Assembly: GCF_000177675.1 (NCBI RefSeq)
Contig: NZ_ADGX01000040.1
Coordinates: 1 to 64,000 of the forward strand
Length of the DNA: 64,000 bases
Direction of reading: 5' to 3'
Source of the DNA: Parafrankia sp. EUN1f
Lineage (GTDB): Bacteria; Actinomycetota; Actinomycetes; Frankiales; Frankiaceae
The translations under genes and the position numbers were made by a program. Positions 16,669-26,890 of the stretch are shown here, piece by piece (the first letter of the stretch is position 1; the number at the start of each line of letters is the position of its first letter). The notes beneath the pieces are model-generated. The model made no database searches. It worked only from the letters and a program-made list of their open reading frames with translations, and had not been told where the DNA came from.

Positions 16669-17730
16669 TCAGCGGGCAGCGAGCAGTTCGGCGATCTGCA
16701 GCGTGTTGAGCGCGGCGCCCTTGCGTAGATTGTCCCCGCATACGAAAAGTGCGACCTCATGCGGATCATCCGGCGACTGACGGATACGCCCGACCCAGGT
16801 CGGGTCCGTGCCCACCACATCCGCCGGGGTGGGGAACTGGCCGGCGGCCGGATCGTCCAGGACGGCCACGCCCGGAGCCGACGTCAGGACCTCCCGCGCC
16901 TGCTCACCGGTGACCGGCTGGGTGAAGCGGGCGTGCACCGCCACGGCGTGCGTGGTCACGACGGGAACCCGCACACAGGTCGCCGACACCCGCAGCCCCG
17001 GCATGCCGAGGATCTTCCGCGACTCGTTGCGGATCTTCAGCTCCTCGGAGGACCAGCCGCCGTCCTTCAGCGACCCGGCCCAGGGCACCACGTTGAGCGC
17101 GAGCGGCGCCGGGAACGGGCCGAGGCCGTCCTCACCCACGGCCTTGCGCACGTCACCGGCCGCCTGCCCCAGCTCCCGGGTGCCGCCGACCAGCTGGAGC
17201 TGGTCGTACAGCGTGTCGATGCCGGACTGCCCGGCCCCGCTCGCGGCCTGGTAGGAGGTGGCGAAGAGGGACTCGAGGCCGAAGGCCCTGTGCAGCGCGC
17301 CGACGGCCACGATCATCGACAGGGTCGTGCAGTTCGGGTTCGAGATGATGCCGCGCGGGCGGTCCGCGACCGCGGCTGCGTTGACCTCCGGCACGACGAG
17401 GGGGACGTCCGCGTCCATCCGGAACGCGCCGGAGTTGTCGACGGCGACGGCTCCCCGCGCCGCGGCGACGGGAGCCCACTGTGCGGACACCTCGTCCGGC
17501 ACGTCGAAGACGGCGATGTCCACGCCGTCGAACACCTCCGGTGCCAACACCTGGACCGGCACGTCCTGGCCGCGTACCCGAAGCGTGCGCCCGGCCGAGC
17601 GGGCCGAGGCGACCAGCCGGATCTCACCCCAGACGTCCGGGCGCTCGGACAGCAGGCCGAGCATCACGCTGCCCACCGCCCCGGTCGCACCCACCACGGC
17701 CAGCGTGGGGCGCTGGGGGATGTCGCTCAT
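16669..17730 (-). CDS. asd: Aspartate-semialdehyde dehydrogenase
   Basis: Reduces aspartyl phosphate to aspartate semialdehyde, the second step to lysine, threonine, methionine and diaminopimelate. The Rossmann motif VGATGAVGSVML is at the N-terminus, the active-site Cys is in SNPNCTTLSM (about residue 133), and YQAASGAGQSG is the substrate-binding segment. 353 residues is standard. It lies 88 bp after lysC on the same strand, so both are probably one operon. The gap between them holds CTGCTG/GCCGCC simple repeats. Confidence 0.95.
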   Translation of the reverse strand: MSDIPQRPTLAVVGATGAVGSVMLGLLSERPDVWGEIRLVASARSAGRTLRVRGQDVPVQVLAPEVFDGVDIAVFDVPDEVSAQWAPVAAARGAVAVDNSGAFRMDADVPLVVPEVNAAAVADRPRGIISNPNCTTLSMIVAVGALHRAFGLESLFATSYQAASGAGQSGIDTLYDQLQLVGGTRELGQAAGDVRKAVGEDGLGPFPAPLALNVVPWAGSLKDGGWSSEELKIRNESRKILGMPGLRVSATCVRVPVVTTHAVAVHARFTQPVTGEQAREVLTSAPGVAVLDDPAAGQFPTPADVVGTDPTWVGRIRQSPDDPHEVALFVCGDNLRKGAALNTLQIAELLAAR

Positions 17731-17818
17731 TGCCTGCCTCCGCTTGTCCGTCCACTGCTGCTGCTGTCACCGCTGCCGTCGCTGCCGCCGCGGCGGCAGC
17801 TGCTGCCGCGAGGAGCGC

Positions 17819-19087
17819 TCATCGACCCGTTCCCGCGTACACGACGGCGCTCTCGTCCGGGTCGCCCAGCTCGAAGGCGCTGTGCACGGCGCGCACGGCG
17901 ACGGGCAGGTCCGTGTCCCGCACGACCACCGAGATCCTGATCTCGGACGTCGAGATGATCTCGACGTTGACCCCGGCGTCGGCGAGGGAGCCGAAGAAAC
18001 GAGCGGACACCCCCGGATGCGACTTCATCCCGGCGCCGATCAGCGACAGCTTGCCGATGTGGTCGTCGTAGAGGGTGCGCTCGAAGCCGATCTGGTTGTG
18101 CACCTTCTCCAGCGCCTCCAGCGCGGTCTTCCCGTCCGTCTTCGGCAGGGTGAACGAGATGTCCGTCCGGCCGGAGCCGGCGACCGAGCCGACCTGCACG
18201 ATCATGTCAAGGTTGACGTCGGCGTCGGCGACCGCGCGGAACACCGCCGCGGCCACGCCCGGCTTGTCCGGGCAGCCCACGACGGTCACCTTCGCCTCGC
18301 TCAGGTCGTGCGCGACGCCGCGGATGATGGCCTGTTCCACGAGCTGTGCCTCCGGAGTCTCGGTGACCCACGTGCCCGGCTTCGACGAGAACGAGGAGCG
18401 GACGTGCACGGGGACGCTGTATCGGCGGGCGTACTCGACGCACCGCAGCATGAGCACCTTCGCCCCGCACGCCGCCATCTCCAGCATCTCCTCGTAGGAG
18501 ATCCGCTCGATGCGGCGGGCATCGGGCACGATGCGCGGATCGGCGGTGAAGACGCCGTCCACGTCGGTGTAGATCTCGCAGGCGTCGGCGTTCAGCGCGG
18601 CGGCGAGCGCCACCGCGGTCGTGTCGGAGCCGCCGCGGCCCAGCGTGGTGATGTCCTTGGTGTCCTGACTGACGCCCTGGAAGCCGGCGACGATCGCGAT
18701 CGCGCCCTCGTCCAGCGCGGTGCGGATACGGCCCGGGGTCACGTCGATGATCCGGGCCTTGCCGTGCACCGAGTCGGTGATCACCCCGGCCTGGGAGCCG
18801 GTGAAGGAACGCGCCTCCGCGCCGAGCTTGGTGATCGCCATCGCCAGCAGCGCCATCGAGATCCGCTCACCGGCGGTGAGCAGCATGTCCAGTTCCCGGG
18901 CGGGCGGGACGGGGCTGACCTGCTCGGCGAGGTCGAGCAGATCGTCGGTGGTGTCACCCATCGCGCTGACCACGACCACCACGTCGTTACCGGCTCGGCG
19001 GGTCTCCACGATCCGCTCGGCGACCCGTTTGATGCGATCCGCGTCCGCGACCGAGGAACCGCCGAACTTCGCGACCAGGAGCGCCAT
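17819..19087 (-). CDS. lysC: Aspartate kinase
   Basis: Phosphorylates aspartate at the head of the aspartate pathway. The kinase domain starts [16 protein letters not shown] with the nucleotide-binding KFGGSS, and [12 protein letters not shown] is also typical. The C-terminal third contains two ACT domains ([17 protein letters not shown] and [14 protein letters not shown]) that normally bind lysine or threonine for feedback inhibition. 422 residues matches the actinobacterial alpha subunit. The ATG start is at 19087, and the divergent terD lies 223 bp away. Confidence 0.95.
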   Translation of the reverse strand: MALLVAKFGGSSVADADRIKRVAERIVETRRAGNDVVVVVSAMGDTTDDLLDLAEQVSPVPPARELDMLLTAGERISMALLAMAITKLGAEARSFTGSQAGVITDSVHGKARIIDVTPGRIRTALDEGAIAIVAGFQGVSQDTKDITTLGRGGSDTTAVALAAALNADACEIYTDVDGVFTADPRIVPDARRIERISYEEMLEMAACGAKVLMLRCVEYARRYSVPVHVRSSFSSKPGTWVTETPEAQLVEQAIIRGVAHDLSEAKVTVVGCPDKPGVAAAVFRAVADADVNLDMIVQVGSVAGSGRTDISFTLPKTDGKTALEALEKVHNQIGFERTLYDDHIGKLSLIGAGMKSHPGVSARFFGSLADAGVNVEIISTSEIRISVVVRDTDLPVAVRAVHSAFELGDPDESAVVYAGTGR

Positions 19088-19310
19088 GCGTGCCAGATTA
19101 CCGAGGTCGGGGGCACTTCCGCCCGGTCGCGCTCCGTGACCTGGGCGGCTTGGACGTCCCGGGTGGCATCGGTGTCATCCGACCGACGGCCTGCCGGCTG
19201 TGTTCGTACTCCTGTGCAAGGGTGGCTTCGGAAGCGACCATGTTGGACCGATGGTCCTCGCTGCGGAGGATCGTCGCCGTTAGAAGCATTCCTCAGGAAG
19301 GACATTCGTC

Positions 19311-19895
19311 ATGGCGATCAGCCTTGCCAAGGGCGGCAACGTCAGCCTCACGAAGCAGGCCGCCGAGGCGGGAACCGGAGCGCTGACCGCGCTCACCGTC
19401 GGCCTCGGGTGGGACGCCCGGACGACGACCGGCACCGACTTCGACCTGGACGCATCCGCTATCGGTGTCAAGAGCGACGGCAAGGTGCTGTCCGACGGTC
19501 ACTTCGTCTTCTTCAACAACATGAAGAGCCCGGAGGGCGCCATCTCGCTCTCCGGTGACAACCTGACCGGCGCCGGCGAGGGCGACGATGAGTCGATCAA
19601 CATCGCCCTCGGCTTGGTCCCGCTGGAGATCGACAAGATCGTCGTGCCGGTGTCGATCTACGACGCGGTGAACCGGGCGCAGAACTTCGGCCAGGTGCGC
19701 AACGCCTACATCCGCGTGGTGGACCAGACCGGCACCGAGCTGGTCCGCTACGACCTCTCCGAGGACTACTCCACCGAGACCGTGGTGATCTTCGGTGAGG
19801 TGTACCGCAACGGCGCCGACTGGAAGTTCCGCGCGGTGGGCCAGGGGCACAACGACCTCAGCGGCCTCGCCCGCGACCACGGCGTGAACGTCTGA
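19311..19895 (+). CDS. terD: TerD-family calcium-binding stress protein
   Basis: A 194-residue TerD domain protein, beginning with the canonical AISLAKGGNVSL. The Ca2+-binding acidic residues are in TDFDLDASAIG and GAGEGDDESINI, and the conserved core FFNNMKSPEGAI is present. TerD proteins are linked to tellurite and general envelope stress resistance, and to differentiation in actinobacteria. An AGGAAGGA ribosome site precedes the ATG. No other ter genes are adjacent. Confidence 0.93.
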   Translation: MAISLAKGGNVSLTKQAAEAGTGALTALTVGLGWDARTTTGTDFDLDASAIGVKSDGKVLSDGHFVFFNNMKSPEGAISLSGDNLTGAGEGDDESINIALGLVPLEIDKIVVPVSIYDAVNRAQNFGQVRNAYIRVVDQTGTELVRYDLSEDYSTETVVIFGEVYRNGADWKFRAVGQGHNDLSGLARDHGVNV

Positions 19896-20031
19896 CCGAC
19901 GTCTCGCCAGGAGCTGACCGGCGAGGCCGGGCCTGACCGCGAGGCCGGGCCTCGCAGGTAGGGCCGGGCCGATCCGTGGCCGCGGGCGATCCGTGGGAGC
20001 GGCTGGGCCGGGCGACGGAGGTTGATGCGCG

Positions 20032-21147
20032 GTGTTGGCCTGGCAGGTGACCAGCCCGGGGCCCATGGCCTCGGGCCCGTTGCGGGCCGTGGAGCTTCCG
20101 GTGCCCGAACCGGGGCCCGGCCAGGTCCGGCTGAAAGTCGCCGCCTGCGGTGTCTGCCGGACGGATCTGCATCTCGCCGAGGGCGACCTCACTCCACGCC
20201 GCCCAGGCACGGTTCCGGGCCACGAGGTCGTCGGCTACGTCGACGCACTCGGGCCCGGGATCGAGCCCACCGGCGCACCGGAGACCCTCGCCGACGGGCC
20301 CACCTCCGCCACCTCCGCGGCTCCTGCCACCTCCGCCGCTTCCGCCACTTCCGCCGCGATCCAGCTCGGTGACCGGCTCGGCATCGCCTGGCTCGGCGGT
20401 ACCGACCAGACGTGTGCCTACTGTCGACGCGGGGCCGAGAACCTCTGCCCGGCGTCGATCTACACCGGCTGGGACGTCAACGGCGGCTATGCCCAGTACG
20501 CCGTCGTGAACGCCGCCTACGCCTACCACCTGCCGGCCGGCTACAGCGACGGCGAGCTGGCTCCGCTGCTGTGCGCGGGCATCGTCGGCTACCGGGCACT
20601 GTCACGTGCGGAACTACCGCCTGACGGGCGGCTGGGCATCTACGGGTTCGGTGCGTCCGCGCATCTCGCCGCCCAGGTTGCCATCGCCCAGGGCGCCCGC
20701 GTGCACGTCATGACGAGGTCCGAGCGGGCCCGTCAGCTTGCGCTCGACCTCGGCGCCGCCTCGGTGACCGGCGCCTACGACGCTCCCCCCGAGCCGCTCG
20801 ACGCGGCTGTCCTGTTCGCGCCGGTAGGTGATCTCGTGCCGGTCGCGCTGGAGGCGCTGGACCGCGGGGGCACCCTGTCGGTCGCGGGAATCCACCTCAC
20901 GGACATCCCGCGGCTGAACTACCAGCGGCATCTGTTCCAGGAACGGTCCGTGCGCAGCACGACCGCGAACACCCGGGCGGACGGCCACGAGTTCCTGGCC
21001 GTGGCCTCCCGCCACCACCTCGAGGTGACCGTAACCCCCTACCCGCTGGCCTCGGCCGCTCAGGCGCTCACCGATCTGGCCGGCGACCGGGTCGACGGCG
21101 CGGCAGTGCTCTTTCCCGACGCCGATGTGACCCCCGACGCTGGTTGA
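20032..21147 (+). CDS. Zinc-dependent alcohol dehydrogenase
   Basis: Medium-chain alcohol dehydrogenase. The catalytic-zinc residues are in [10 protein letters not shown] and PGHEVVGYV, and the cofactor domain has [16 protein letters not shown]. The structural-zinc loop reads [15 protein letters not shown]: the first of the usual four Cys is Asp, so structural zinc binding may be altered. Between PGHEVV and that loop there is an inserted Ser/Ala/Thr run ([18 protein letters not shown]). The GTG start at 20032 has GGAGGTT upstream. It resembles AdhA/AdhP-type enzymes; the substrate is unknown. Confidence 0.88.
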   Translation: MLAWQVTSPGPMASGPLRAVELPVPEPGPGQVRLKVAACGVCRTDLHLAEGDLTPRRPGTVPGHEVVGYVDALGPGIEPTGAPETLADGPTSATSAAPATSAASATSAAIQLGDRLGIAWLGGTDQTCAYCRRGAENLCPASIYTGWDVNGGYAQYAVVNAAYAYHLPAGYSDGELAPLLCAGIVGYRALSRAELPPDGRLGIYGFGASAHLAAQVAIAQGARVHVMTRSERARQLALDLGAASVTGAYDAPPEPLDAAVLFAPVGDLVPVALEALDRGGTLSVAGIHLTDIPRLNYQRHLFQERSVRSTTANTRADGHEFLAVASRHHLEVTVTPYPLASAAQALTDLAGDRVDGAAVLFPDADVTPDAG

Positions 21148-21299
21148 GAGTTTCCGTCGCCCGCATGAGTGGCGGCGGTATACGGGGTGCCGGATTGTGA
21201 TGCTTGCGTCGCTACGGTCGGATTGCGGCCCGCCGGCGTTCTGATGGCTCCCGAGTGGAGTATCTGGCGTGTTACGGGTTGTTTCCGGCTGTGGCTCCT

Positions 21300-23939
21300 A
21301 TGATCGGTTGTGTGCGCGTACGGCTACTGGGCCCGGTGGACGTCGTGGACGCGGCCGGGACGACGATCACCATCGGCAGCCCGACGCAGCGGCTGCTGCT
21401 GGCCGTGCTGGGCTCCCGGGTGGGCGATGCGGTGCCACAGGCCCGCCTGGTTGACGCGGTGTGGGGTGAGTGCCCTCCGCCGACCGCGGAGGCGACGCTG
21501 CGGTCCTACGTCTCGCGGCTGCGGCGGGTGCTCGGCGACGCCGTGGCGACCTGTCCCGGCGGCTGGTCTCTGCGGCTGGCGCCTGAGCAGGTCGACATCG
21601 TGGTCTTCGAACGGCTGCTGAGGCTTTCCCACGAGGTGCCCGAGGCCGCCGAGCAGCTCGTCCTGCTGGAGGACGCGCTCGCGCTCTGGCGCGGTCCGGC
21701 CTTCGGAGAACTGACCGACAATCCGACACTGCGGCCGGCGGCGGTCCGCCTGGCCGAGGCCCGGGCCGCCGCGCGGGAGTCGCGGGCGGCCCTGCTGCCG
21801 CGGCGCCCGGTGCTGTCGGCACCCTCCGGCTTCTCGGCCCCGTCCCCCTTTTCTGCGCCGTCCGCCTTCCCTGCACCCTCCGCGCGCTCGGCACCTTCCT
21901 CCGTCTCGGCGAAGGGCTCACCGACGCTGCTGGGCCGATCCCGGCACGGCCGCCCGCCCGCCGCCGCTCTGCTGGGGCGCGCCGCCGACCTGGCCGCGGT
22001 GAGCGACCTGATCGGCTCGGCCAGGATCGTCACGCTCTTCGGACCGGGCGGCGTCGGCAAGACACGGCTCGCGCTGCACCTCGCGGACAGCATCGCCGGC
22101 CAGTTCACGCACGGCGTCCGGCTGGTCGAGCTGGCCGGTGTGCGTGACCCGGCGGCGGTCGCCGCCACCGTCGCCGACGAGTTCGGCGTGGGCTGCTTCG
22201 GTGGATCCGGTGGATCCGGTGGATCGGTCGGGTCCGGTGCGGGCGGGATGGACGGCGAGGCCATGGCGGTCCTGGCAGGCGCCACCGGCCTGGAGGCATT
22301 GCTGATCCTCGACGGCTGTGAGCACGTCGGCGGGCCCGCCGCGGCCGTCGCGTCAGCTCTTGTCTCCGGTGGGCCCGGGGTACGGGTGCTCGCGACCAGC
22401 CGTGAGCCGCTCGGCCTGGATGGCGAGCACTGCTGGCCGGTGCGTCCGTTGCGGGTCGACGGGCCGGACGCCCCCGCTCTCGCGCTGTTCCGGGCGCGGG
22501 CCACGCCCGACGGTCCCGCGTCTGCGCCAGCCGAGCTTGCACCGGCCGAGCCTGTGCCAGCCGGCGCGGCGTCAGCCGGCGCGGCGTCAGCCGGGGTGGT
22601 GGCGGACAGTGCGGCGGCGGGCGACGCGGCGGTCGAGCGCATCGTCCGCAGGCTCGACGGGCTGCCCCTCGGAATCGAGATGGCGGCGGCGCGAAGCGGC
22701 GCGATGCCACTGGCCGAGCTCGCCGACAGCCTGGATGAGCATCTCGACTTTCGCCGGGGCACGCGTCGGGCAAGCACGGCGCGCCACGGCACCCTCACCG
22801 ACGTGGTGGCGTGGTCGGTGTCGATGCTGGACCGCCCGCACCGGGCGATGCTACGGATCATGGGTGCCTTTGCCGGCCCGGTCGTCGCCATGGACGTCGC
22901 CGCCCTGGCGGGGCTGCCGCAGGCAACCGGCCCGGACATGCTCGACGCGCTGGTCGCGCGTTCGCTGGTGGTCGCGGATCCGGCCCACAGCCCGACCCGA
23001 TATTCGTTACTGGAGACCATCCGCGACTACGCGCGGCGGGAGCTCGGGGCGGCCGACGACACGCTGTCCGCGGCGCACGCGCGGTACGTCCTCGGCCAGC
23101 TGCGCGTCGCGGACGGGCTGCTCCGTACCCCGCGTGAGGCCCAGGGGCAACGCCGGTTGGCCGACCTGCTCATCGAGTCGAGGGCGGCGCGGGCCTGGGC
23201 GCTGGCGAACGATCCGCCGCTCGCGGTCGAGATCGCCGCGGCGGTGCACGTCTACGCGATGAGCCGGCTGCGGATCGAGCCGTTGTCCGCCGCGGTCGAG
23301 CTCATCCGGGCGTTCGGCCTGCACCCGCCGGCCGGGGTGGAGCCCCACCGGTTGGCGGATCTGGTCTCGGACCTGTCGGTGGCCCTGCCGCCCGGGGTGT
23401 CCGCCGGTGCGCTGTCGATCGCCCTGGCGACCGCGGCGGCCTGGTACGTCAGCGCCGGTGACCTGGAGATGGCCGGAGCCTGCGCGCAACGCGGCCGCCT
23501 GGTCGCCGGTGACGCGCCCGAGCGCAGGTTCTCGCTCGAGCTGCTCGGCGACCTCGCGTTCTACCGCGGTCGGATCGGCGAGGCCGTCGACCACGGCTGG
23601 GAGCTGGTCGCCGCGGCCAGGTCCTGCGGCGACCGGCATGCCGAGGTGGCTGGGCTGCGCAACGTCATGCTCGCCCATGCCCACGCGGGCAACCTGGAAG
23701 CCGGGCGGGTCGTGCGGACCCAGACGCCGCCGGGACCGCTGGCCCCGTCCGACATCGGCTGGCTGGCCTACGGCGAGGCCGAGCTCGTCGTCGGCCGCGA
23801 CCCGGACCGGTGCCTGCTGCTCCTGGACCGCGCGGTCAGCCTCGCCGACTCGGTCGACAACTGTTACCTGGGCGGCGTGGCGCGGTTCTCGGCGCTGTCG
23901 GTCCGGGCCCGGCGGAGCCACCCCCGCCCCCGACCGTGA
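21300..23939 (+). CDS. Large BTAD/AfsR-type regulator with NB-ARC-like ATPase
   Basis: ATP-binding transcriptional regulator. Residues about 1-95 are an OmpR-type winged helix (VRVRLLGPVDVVD to LRSYVSRLRRVLGD), followed by only the first part of a bacterial transcriptional activation domain. A linker of six-residue repeats (SAPSGF, SAPSPF, SAPSAF; 18-bp DNA period) leads to the ATPase: Walker A GPGGVGKTRL, Walker B LLILDGCEH, and TSREPLGL. A helical repeat region follows. The ATG at 21300 fits better than the earlier TTG, since the domain starts directly after it. The protein stops abruptly at ARRSHPRPRP where homologues usually continue, so the C-terminus may be truncated. The target genes are unknown. 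Confidence 0.82.
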   Translation: MIGCVRVRLLGPVDVVDAAGTTITIGSPTQRLLLAVLGSRVGDAVPQARLVDAVWGECPPPTAEATLRSYVSRLRRVLGDAVATCPGGWSLRLAPEQVDIVVFERLLRLSHEVPEAAEQLVLLEDALALWRGPAFGELTDNPTLRPAAVRLAEARAAARESRAALLPRRPVLSAPSGFSAPSPFSAPSAFPAPSARSAPSSVSAKGSPTLLGRSRHGRPPAAALLGRAADLAAVSDLIGSARIVTLFGPGGVGKTRLALHLADSIAGQFTHGVRLVELAGVRDPAAVAATVADEFGVGCFGGSGGSGGSVGSGAGGMDGEAMAVLAGATGLEALLILDGCEHVGGPAAAVASALVSGGPGVRVLATSREPLGLDGEHCWPVRPLRVDGPDAPALALFRARATPDGPASAPAELAPAEPVPAGAASAGAASAGVVADSAAAGDAAVERIVRRLDGLPLGIEMAAARSGAMPLAELADSLDEHLDFRRGTRRASTARHGTLTDVVAWSVSMLDRPHRAMLRIMGAFAGPVVAMDVAALAGLPQATGPDMLDALVARSLVVADPAHSPTRYSLLETIRDYARRELGAADDTLSAAHARYVLGQLRVADGLLRTPREAQGQRRLADLLIESRAARAWALANDPPLAVEIAAAVHVYAMSRLRIEPLSAAVELIRAFGLHPPAGVEPHRLADLVSDLSVALPPGVSAGALSIALATAAAWYVSAGDLEMAGACAQRGRLVAGDAPERRFSLELLGDLAFYRGRIGEAVDHGWELVAAARSCGDRHAEVAGLRNVMLAHAHAGNLEAGRVVRTQTPPGPLAPSDIGWLAYGEAELVVGRDPDRCLLLLDRAVSLADSVDNCYLGGVARFSALSVRARRSHPRPRP

Positions 23940-24020
23940 CCTCGCCCCCGACGCCCCCGACGCCCCCGACGCGGCTGACGCGGTTCACTCCGTCTGGCTG
24001 GAGGCGGAATCAGCCGCGCC

Positions 24021-24473
24021 TCAGCGTGGGCGGGCGGCCAGCAGCCGCAGGGCGACCGTGCCCGCGACGGTCAGGCAGGCGGCCGTCGCGACCTCCCGGG
24101 GCAACCGGTGCCGGGCCTCGTTCTGGATGGCCTCGTGGAACCGGTCGAAGCGGGCCGGCCAGGGGCTGGTCCCGACGAAGTAGCGGCCGATCTTGTCGGT
24201 GTCGGGTAGGCAGGCACCGATCATTCCGGCCAGCACCCCGACGCGCCGGTCCGCGGGGGCGGCGGCGGTGAGCAGGGCCATCGCGGCGAGGCCCGCCACG
24301 CCGTCCTTGCGCGCGATCGGCAGCCACTCGGCTTCGGTGTTGGGCCCGGTGCCCCAGTGCGGCATCGCGTCCATGGCCAGATGCGACAGAAAGCCCAGCG
24401 CCAGAGCCGGCCCCGGCCTCGACGCGGCCATGCCGACGAACGCCCCGGCACCGACATGGGAACTGATGATCAT
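24021..24473 (-). CDS. Small membrane protein with His/Asp motif (YdjM/DUF457-like, tentative)
   Basis: A 150-residue protein that I cannot assign to a characterised family. It has alternating hydrophobic segments and a conserved-looking motif SHLAMDAMPHW, plus LPDTDKIGR and FDRFHEAIQNE. The His/Asp spacing resembles membrane-bound metal-dependent hydrolases of the YdjM/DUF457 type, but this is only a resemblance. The ATG 24473 was chosen because GGAGAAGG lies at the right distance upstream; a longer ORF to 24611 has no such site. It is convergent with the BTAD gene. Confidence 0.55.
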   Translation of the reverse strand: MIISSHVGAGAFVGMAASRPGPALALGFLSHLAMDAMPHWGTGPNTEAEWLPIARKDGVAGLAAMALLTAAAPADRRVGVLAGMIGACLPDTDKIGRYFVGTSPWPARFDRFHEAIQNEARHRLPREVATAACLTVAGTVALRLLAARPR

Positions 24474-25081
24474 TGAGCCTTCTCCGTCGTCGACGCGGAC
24501 CTGCGGCATCCCTGACCATGCACCTTGAGATGGAAAAGCCTCATTGCGGGCAGCTCCTCCTCGGTGGATCGAGAGACGGTTACCGGCCTGGATTCCCCGG
24601 CATGGTTCCACCTTGTCCGCAGGTCGACGCGATGCCGCACCGGGGTCCGGTGTTCCGCGGGGCCACAGTCCCGGCCGGCATCCATTTGTGTGGTGTTGTC
24701 ATTGAATTGTGGTGACAGCAAGGTGTCGACGAGAAAGGTGTGCCCGAGGGACTCCGGACAGTCCGCATGCCGCGTACCATCTGCATGCATAGTGCAGTGT
24801 TTCGGTGTCGGAGTTCGCAGATTCGGCCGGCGCCGGGCCGAAGCTGGCGACGGCCTGTGATGCGTCGACCGTAAACGGCTGATCGTCCGGGCCGATGGTA
24901 GGGCGGGGGTTGGAAGGTGAGGCGTGGGCCGTCCGTCGCGGGCGCGGGTTCACTGGCACCCGCACGTGCAACAGCAGAGGTACGTGCACTGGCCTCTGCA
25001 CCCCATTCTACGGTCCGGGGTGTCGGGCACCGCGCGACCGTGCGGCCTGGCCGGGGCGTACCGCCCGGGCGTCCGTCCCGC
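24474..25081. other. Spacer, no recognised gene
   Basis: 608 bp with several short overlapping ORFs but no family motif. It should hold the promoter of the minus-strand gene ending at 24021 and that of the plus-strand gene starting at 25082. I see no clear operator or repeat. Confidence 0.35.
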
Positions 25082-25669
25082 ATGCACGTGAACACGAGCG
25101 CAACCGGTGCGCCGGAGGGCCCCGAGATGCCGGCCGGGGCGATCATCTCCGTCGTCTGGCGCCTCGAAGGTGCCGGTCGGGTGGTCGGCGGGCTCCTGCC
25201 ACGCGGGCATCCCGACGGCGGCGTGCTCGGCAAACGGTTCGTGTGCGGCGAGCAGGTCTGGGCCGCCGAGATGCATCCCTGGGAGCAGGAGATCTCCGCG
25301 GAGGCCAGCCTCGTCGAACCCGGCCCGCCGGCCAGCCCGGCGCGCATAGTCGTGCACGGGCCCGGCGGGGACATCACCGGCTACCTGGACCAGCCCGACC
25401 TGCCATCGGGGCGGCTGGCACGGTTCACGACCGGGCTGCGCCGCGACGCTCGGCGGGTGCGGGTGCGGGTGGGCGGCCGGGTGTGGTGGGTCCGGGCGAC
25501 GCACATGTTCGGTGTGCGGGTGACGCGGGACTCCGACGTTCTGGTCTACACCACCCACGGTAGGCACGCCGAGTTCGGTGCGGGCGCCGACCAGCTGGAT
25601 GTCAGCGTCGTCCTGCTGACCCTCGCCTCCATCCCCAGCTCGGCCTACGCGCCGATCCTGGGCTTCTGA
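25082..25669 (+). CDS. Hypothetical protein
   Basis: A 195-residue soluble protein of unknown function. It reads like real coding sequence, with a mixed alpha/beta composition: GAIISVVWRLEGAGRVVGG, ARIVVHGPGGDITGYLDQ, and a C-terminus ending in AYAPILGF. There is no signal peptide or membrane helix. ATG 25082 is preferred over earlier in-frame codons, which would add an Arg/Pro-rich stretch; ATG 25127 is an alternative. It is convergent with recR. Confidence 0.6.
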   Translation: MHVNTSATGAPEGPEMPAGAIISVVWRLEGAGRVVGGLLPRGHPDGGVLGKRFVCGEQVWAAEMHPWEQEISAEASLVEPGPPASPARIVVHGPGGDITGYLDQPDLPSGRLARFTTGLRRDARRVRVRVGGRVWWVRATHMFGVRVTRDSDVLVYTTHGRHAEFGAGADQLDVSVVLLTLASIPSSAYAPILGF

Positions 25670-25769
25670 CGTCCGCCGGCGGCCAGGCACCAGAGATCAG
25701 GCACCCGGCCCCAAACGCCCGGCCGCCCCAAACGCCCGGCCGCGCCGAGCGGTCACGCGCGCCGGGCGG

Positions 25770-26369
25770 TCAGGCGTTGACGATCCGCCGGCCCTCGAAG
25801 GCACGGCCGAGGGTGACCTCGTCGGCCCATTCGAGGTCGCCGCCCATCGGCAGCCCGCTCGCCAGCCGGGTGACCGTGAGGCCCATCGGCGCGATCTGGC
25901 GCGCCAGATAGGACGCCGTCACCTCACCCTCGGTGTTCGGATCCGTCGCAAGGATGATCTCGGTGACCACACCGTCCGCCAGCCGGGCGATCAGCTCCCG
26001 GATGTGCAGATCATCCGGGCCGACCCCGCCGATCGGGTTGATCGCGCCGCCCAGAACGTGGTACCTGCCGCGGAACTCGCGGGTCCGCTCGATCGCGACG
26101 ACGTCCTTCGACTCCTCGACGACGCAGATGGACGTCTGGTCGCGGCGCGGGTCCACACAGATCCGGCACAGCTCCGACTGGGCCACGTTGAAACAGGTCC
26201 GGCAGAACTGGACCTTCTCCTTGAGCTCGGTCAGCGCGCTCACCAGCCGACGGACGTCCGCCGGGTCGGCGGCGAGCAGGTGGAACGCGATGCGCTGCGC
26301 GCTCTTCGGCCCGATACCGGGAAGCTGGCCCAGCTCGTCGATCACGTCCTGGACAACGCCTTCGTACAT
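25770..26369 (-). CDS. recR: Recombination protein RecR
   Basis: Component of the RecFOR pathway that loads RecA on gapped DNA. It has the helix-hairpin-helix [17 protein letters not shown], the four-Cys zinc finger [16 protein letters not shown], a Toprim domain ([16 protein letters not shown]) and the C-terminal [17 protein letters not shown]. The start at ATG 26369 ([14 protein letters not shown]) gives 199 residues, the family norm. It begins 13 bp after ybaB, so recR, ybaB and dnaX form an operon. Confidence 0.95.
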   Translation of the reverse strand: MYEGVVQDVIDELGQLPGIGPKSAQRIAFHLLAADPADVRRLVSALTELKEKVQFCRTCFNVAQSELCRICVDPRRDQTSICVVEESKDVVAIERTREFRGRYHVLGGAINPIGGVGPDDLHIRELIARLADGVVTEIILATDPNTEGEVTASYLARQIAPMGLTVTRLASGLPMGGDLEWADEVTLGRAFEGRRIVNA

Positions 26370-26382
26370 GGCGGCGACAGAC

Positions 26383-26829
26383 TCAGCCGAGGCCGGGGAT
26401 GCCCAGGCCGCCCAGCGCGCCCCCACCCGGCAGCGCACCGGGTGCCGGGGCACCGCCACCGAGACCGGCCGCCCCGCCCAGCCCGCCGAGACCGCTCAGC
26501 GCCCCGCCGAGGCCACCGGTGGCCGCGTTCATCTTCTCCGCGGCGAGCCGGTGCGCGTTGGTCGTCGCGTCCCGCACGGCGGCGAGGACGAGATCCGCGA
26601 GGGTCTCGGGGTCGTCCGGATCCATCGCCGCGGGCTTGATCACAAGATCGACGAGCTCGCCGCCACCGTTCACGGTCGCGATGACGAGCTCACCGCCGGC
26701 CGAGCCCTCGACCCGGGTCTCGGCCAGCTCCTGCTGGGCAGCGAACAGAGCGGCCTGCATCCGCTGTGCCTGCTCGAGGATCTGCCCCAGGTTGGCGCCA
26801 CTCCCGGCGGGGATCTGTGGGTTCGACAT
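26383..26829 (-). CDS. ybaB: YbaB/EbfC nucleoid-associated protein
   Basis: A 148-residue DNA-binding nucleoid protein. The core [22 protein letters not shown] with the beta segment [20 protein letters not shown] is typical. The last about 40 residues are Gly/Leu/Ala repeats ([15 protein letters not shown]), longer than in most homologues. It lies between dnaX and recR, as in most bacteria. The ATG start is at 26829. Confidence 0.92.
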   Translation of the reverse strand: MSNPQIPAGSGANLGQILEQAQRMQAALFAAQQELAETRVEGSAGGELVIATVNGGGELVDLVIKPAAMDPDDPETLADLVLAAVRDATTNAHRLAAEKMNAATGGLGGALSGLGGLGGAAGLGGGAPAPGALPGGGALGGLGIPGLG

Positions 26830-26890
26830 GACCGTGAGCCTACGTGCCGGGCGATGCCGATCCGACGCCAGCCGCCGCCGGATCGCCCGG

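Noticed and set aside
19311-19895. A full tellurite-resistance operon
   Set aside because: Only one terD gene is present; neighbours are aspartate-pathway and alcohol dehydrogenase genes.
24470-24790. 106-codon minus-strand ORF upstream of the small membrane protein
   Set aside because: No motif; it overlaps the likely promoter and ribosome site of the membrane protein gene.
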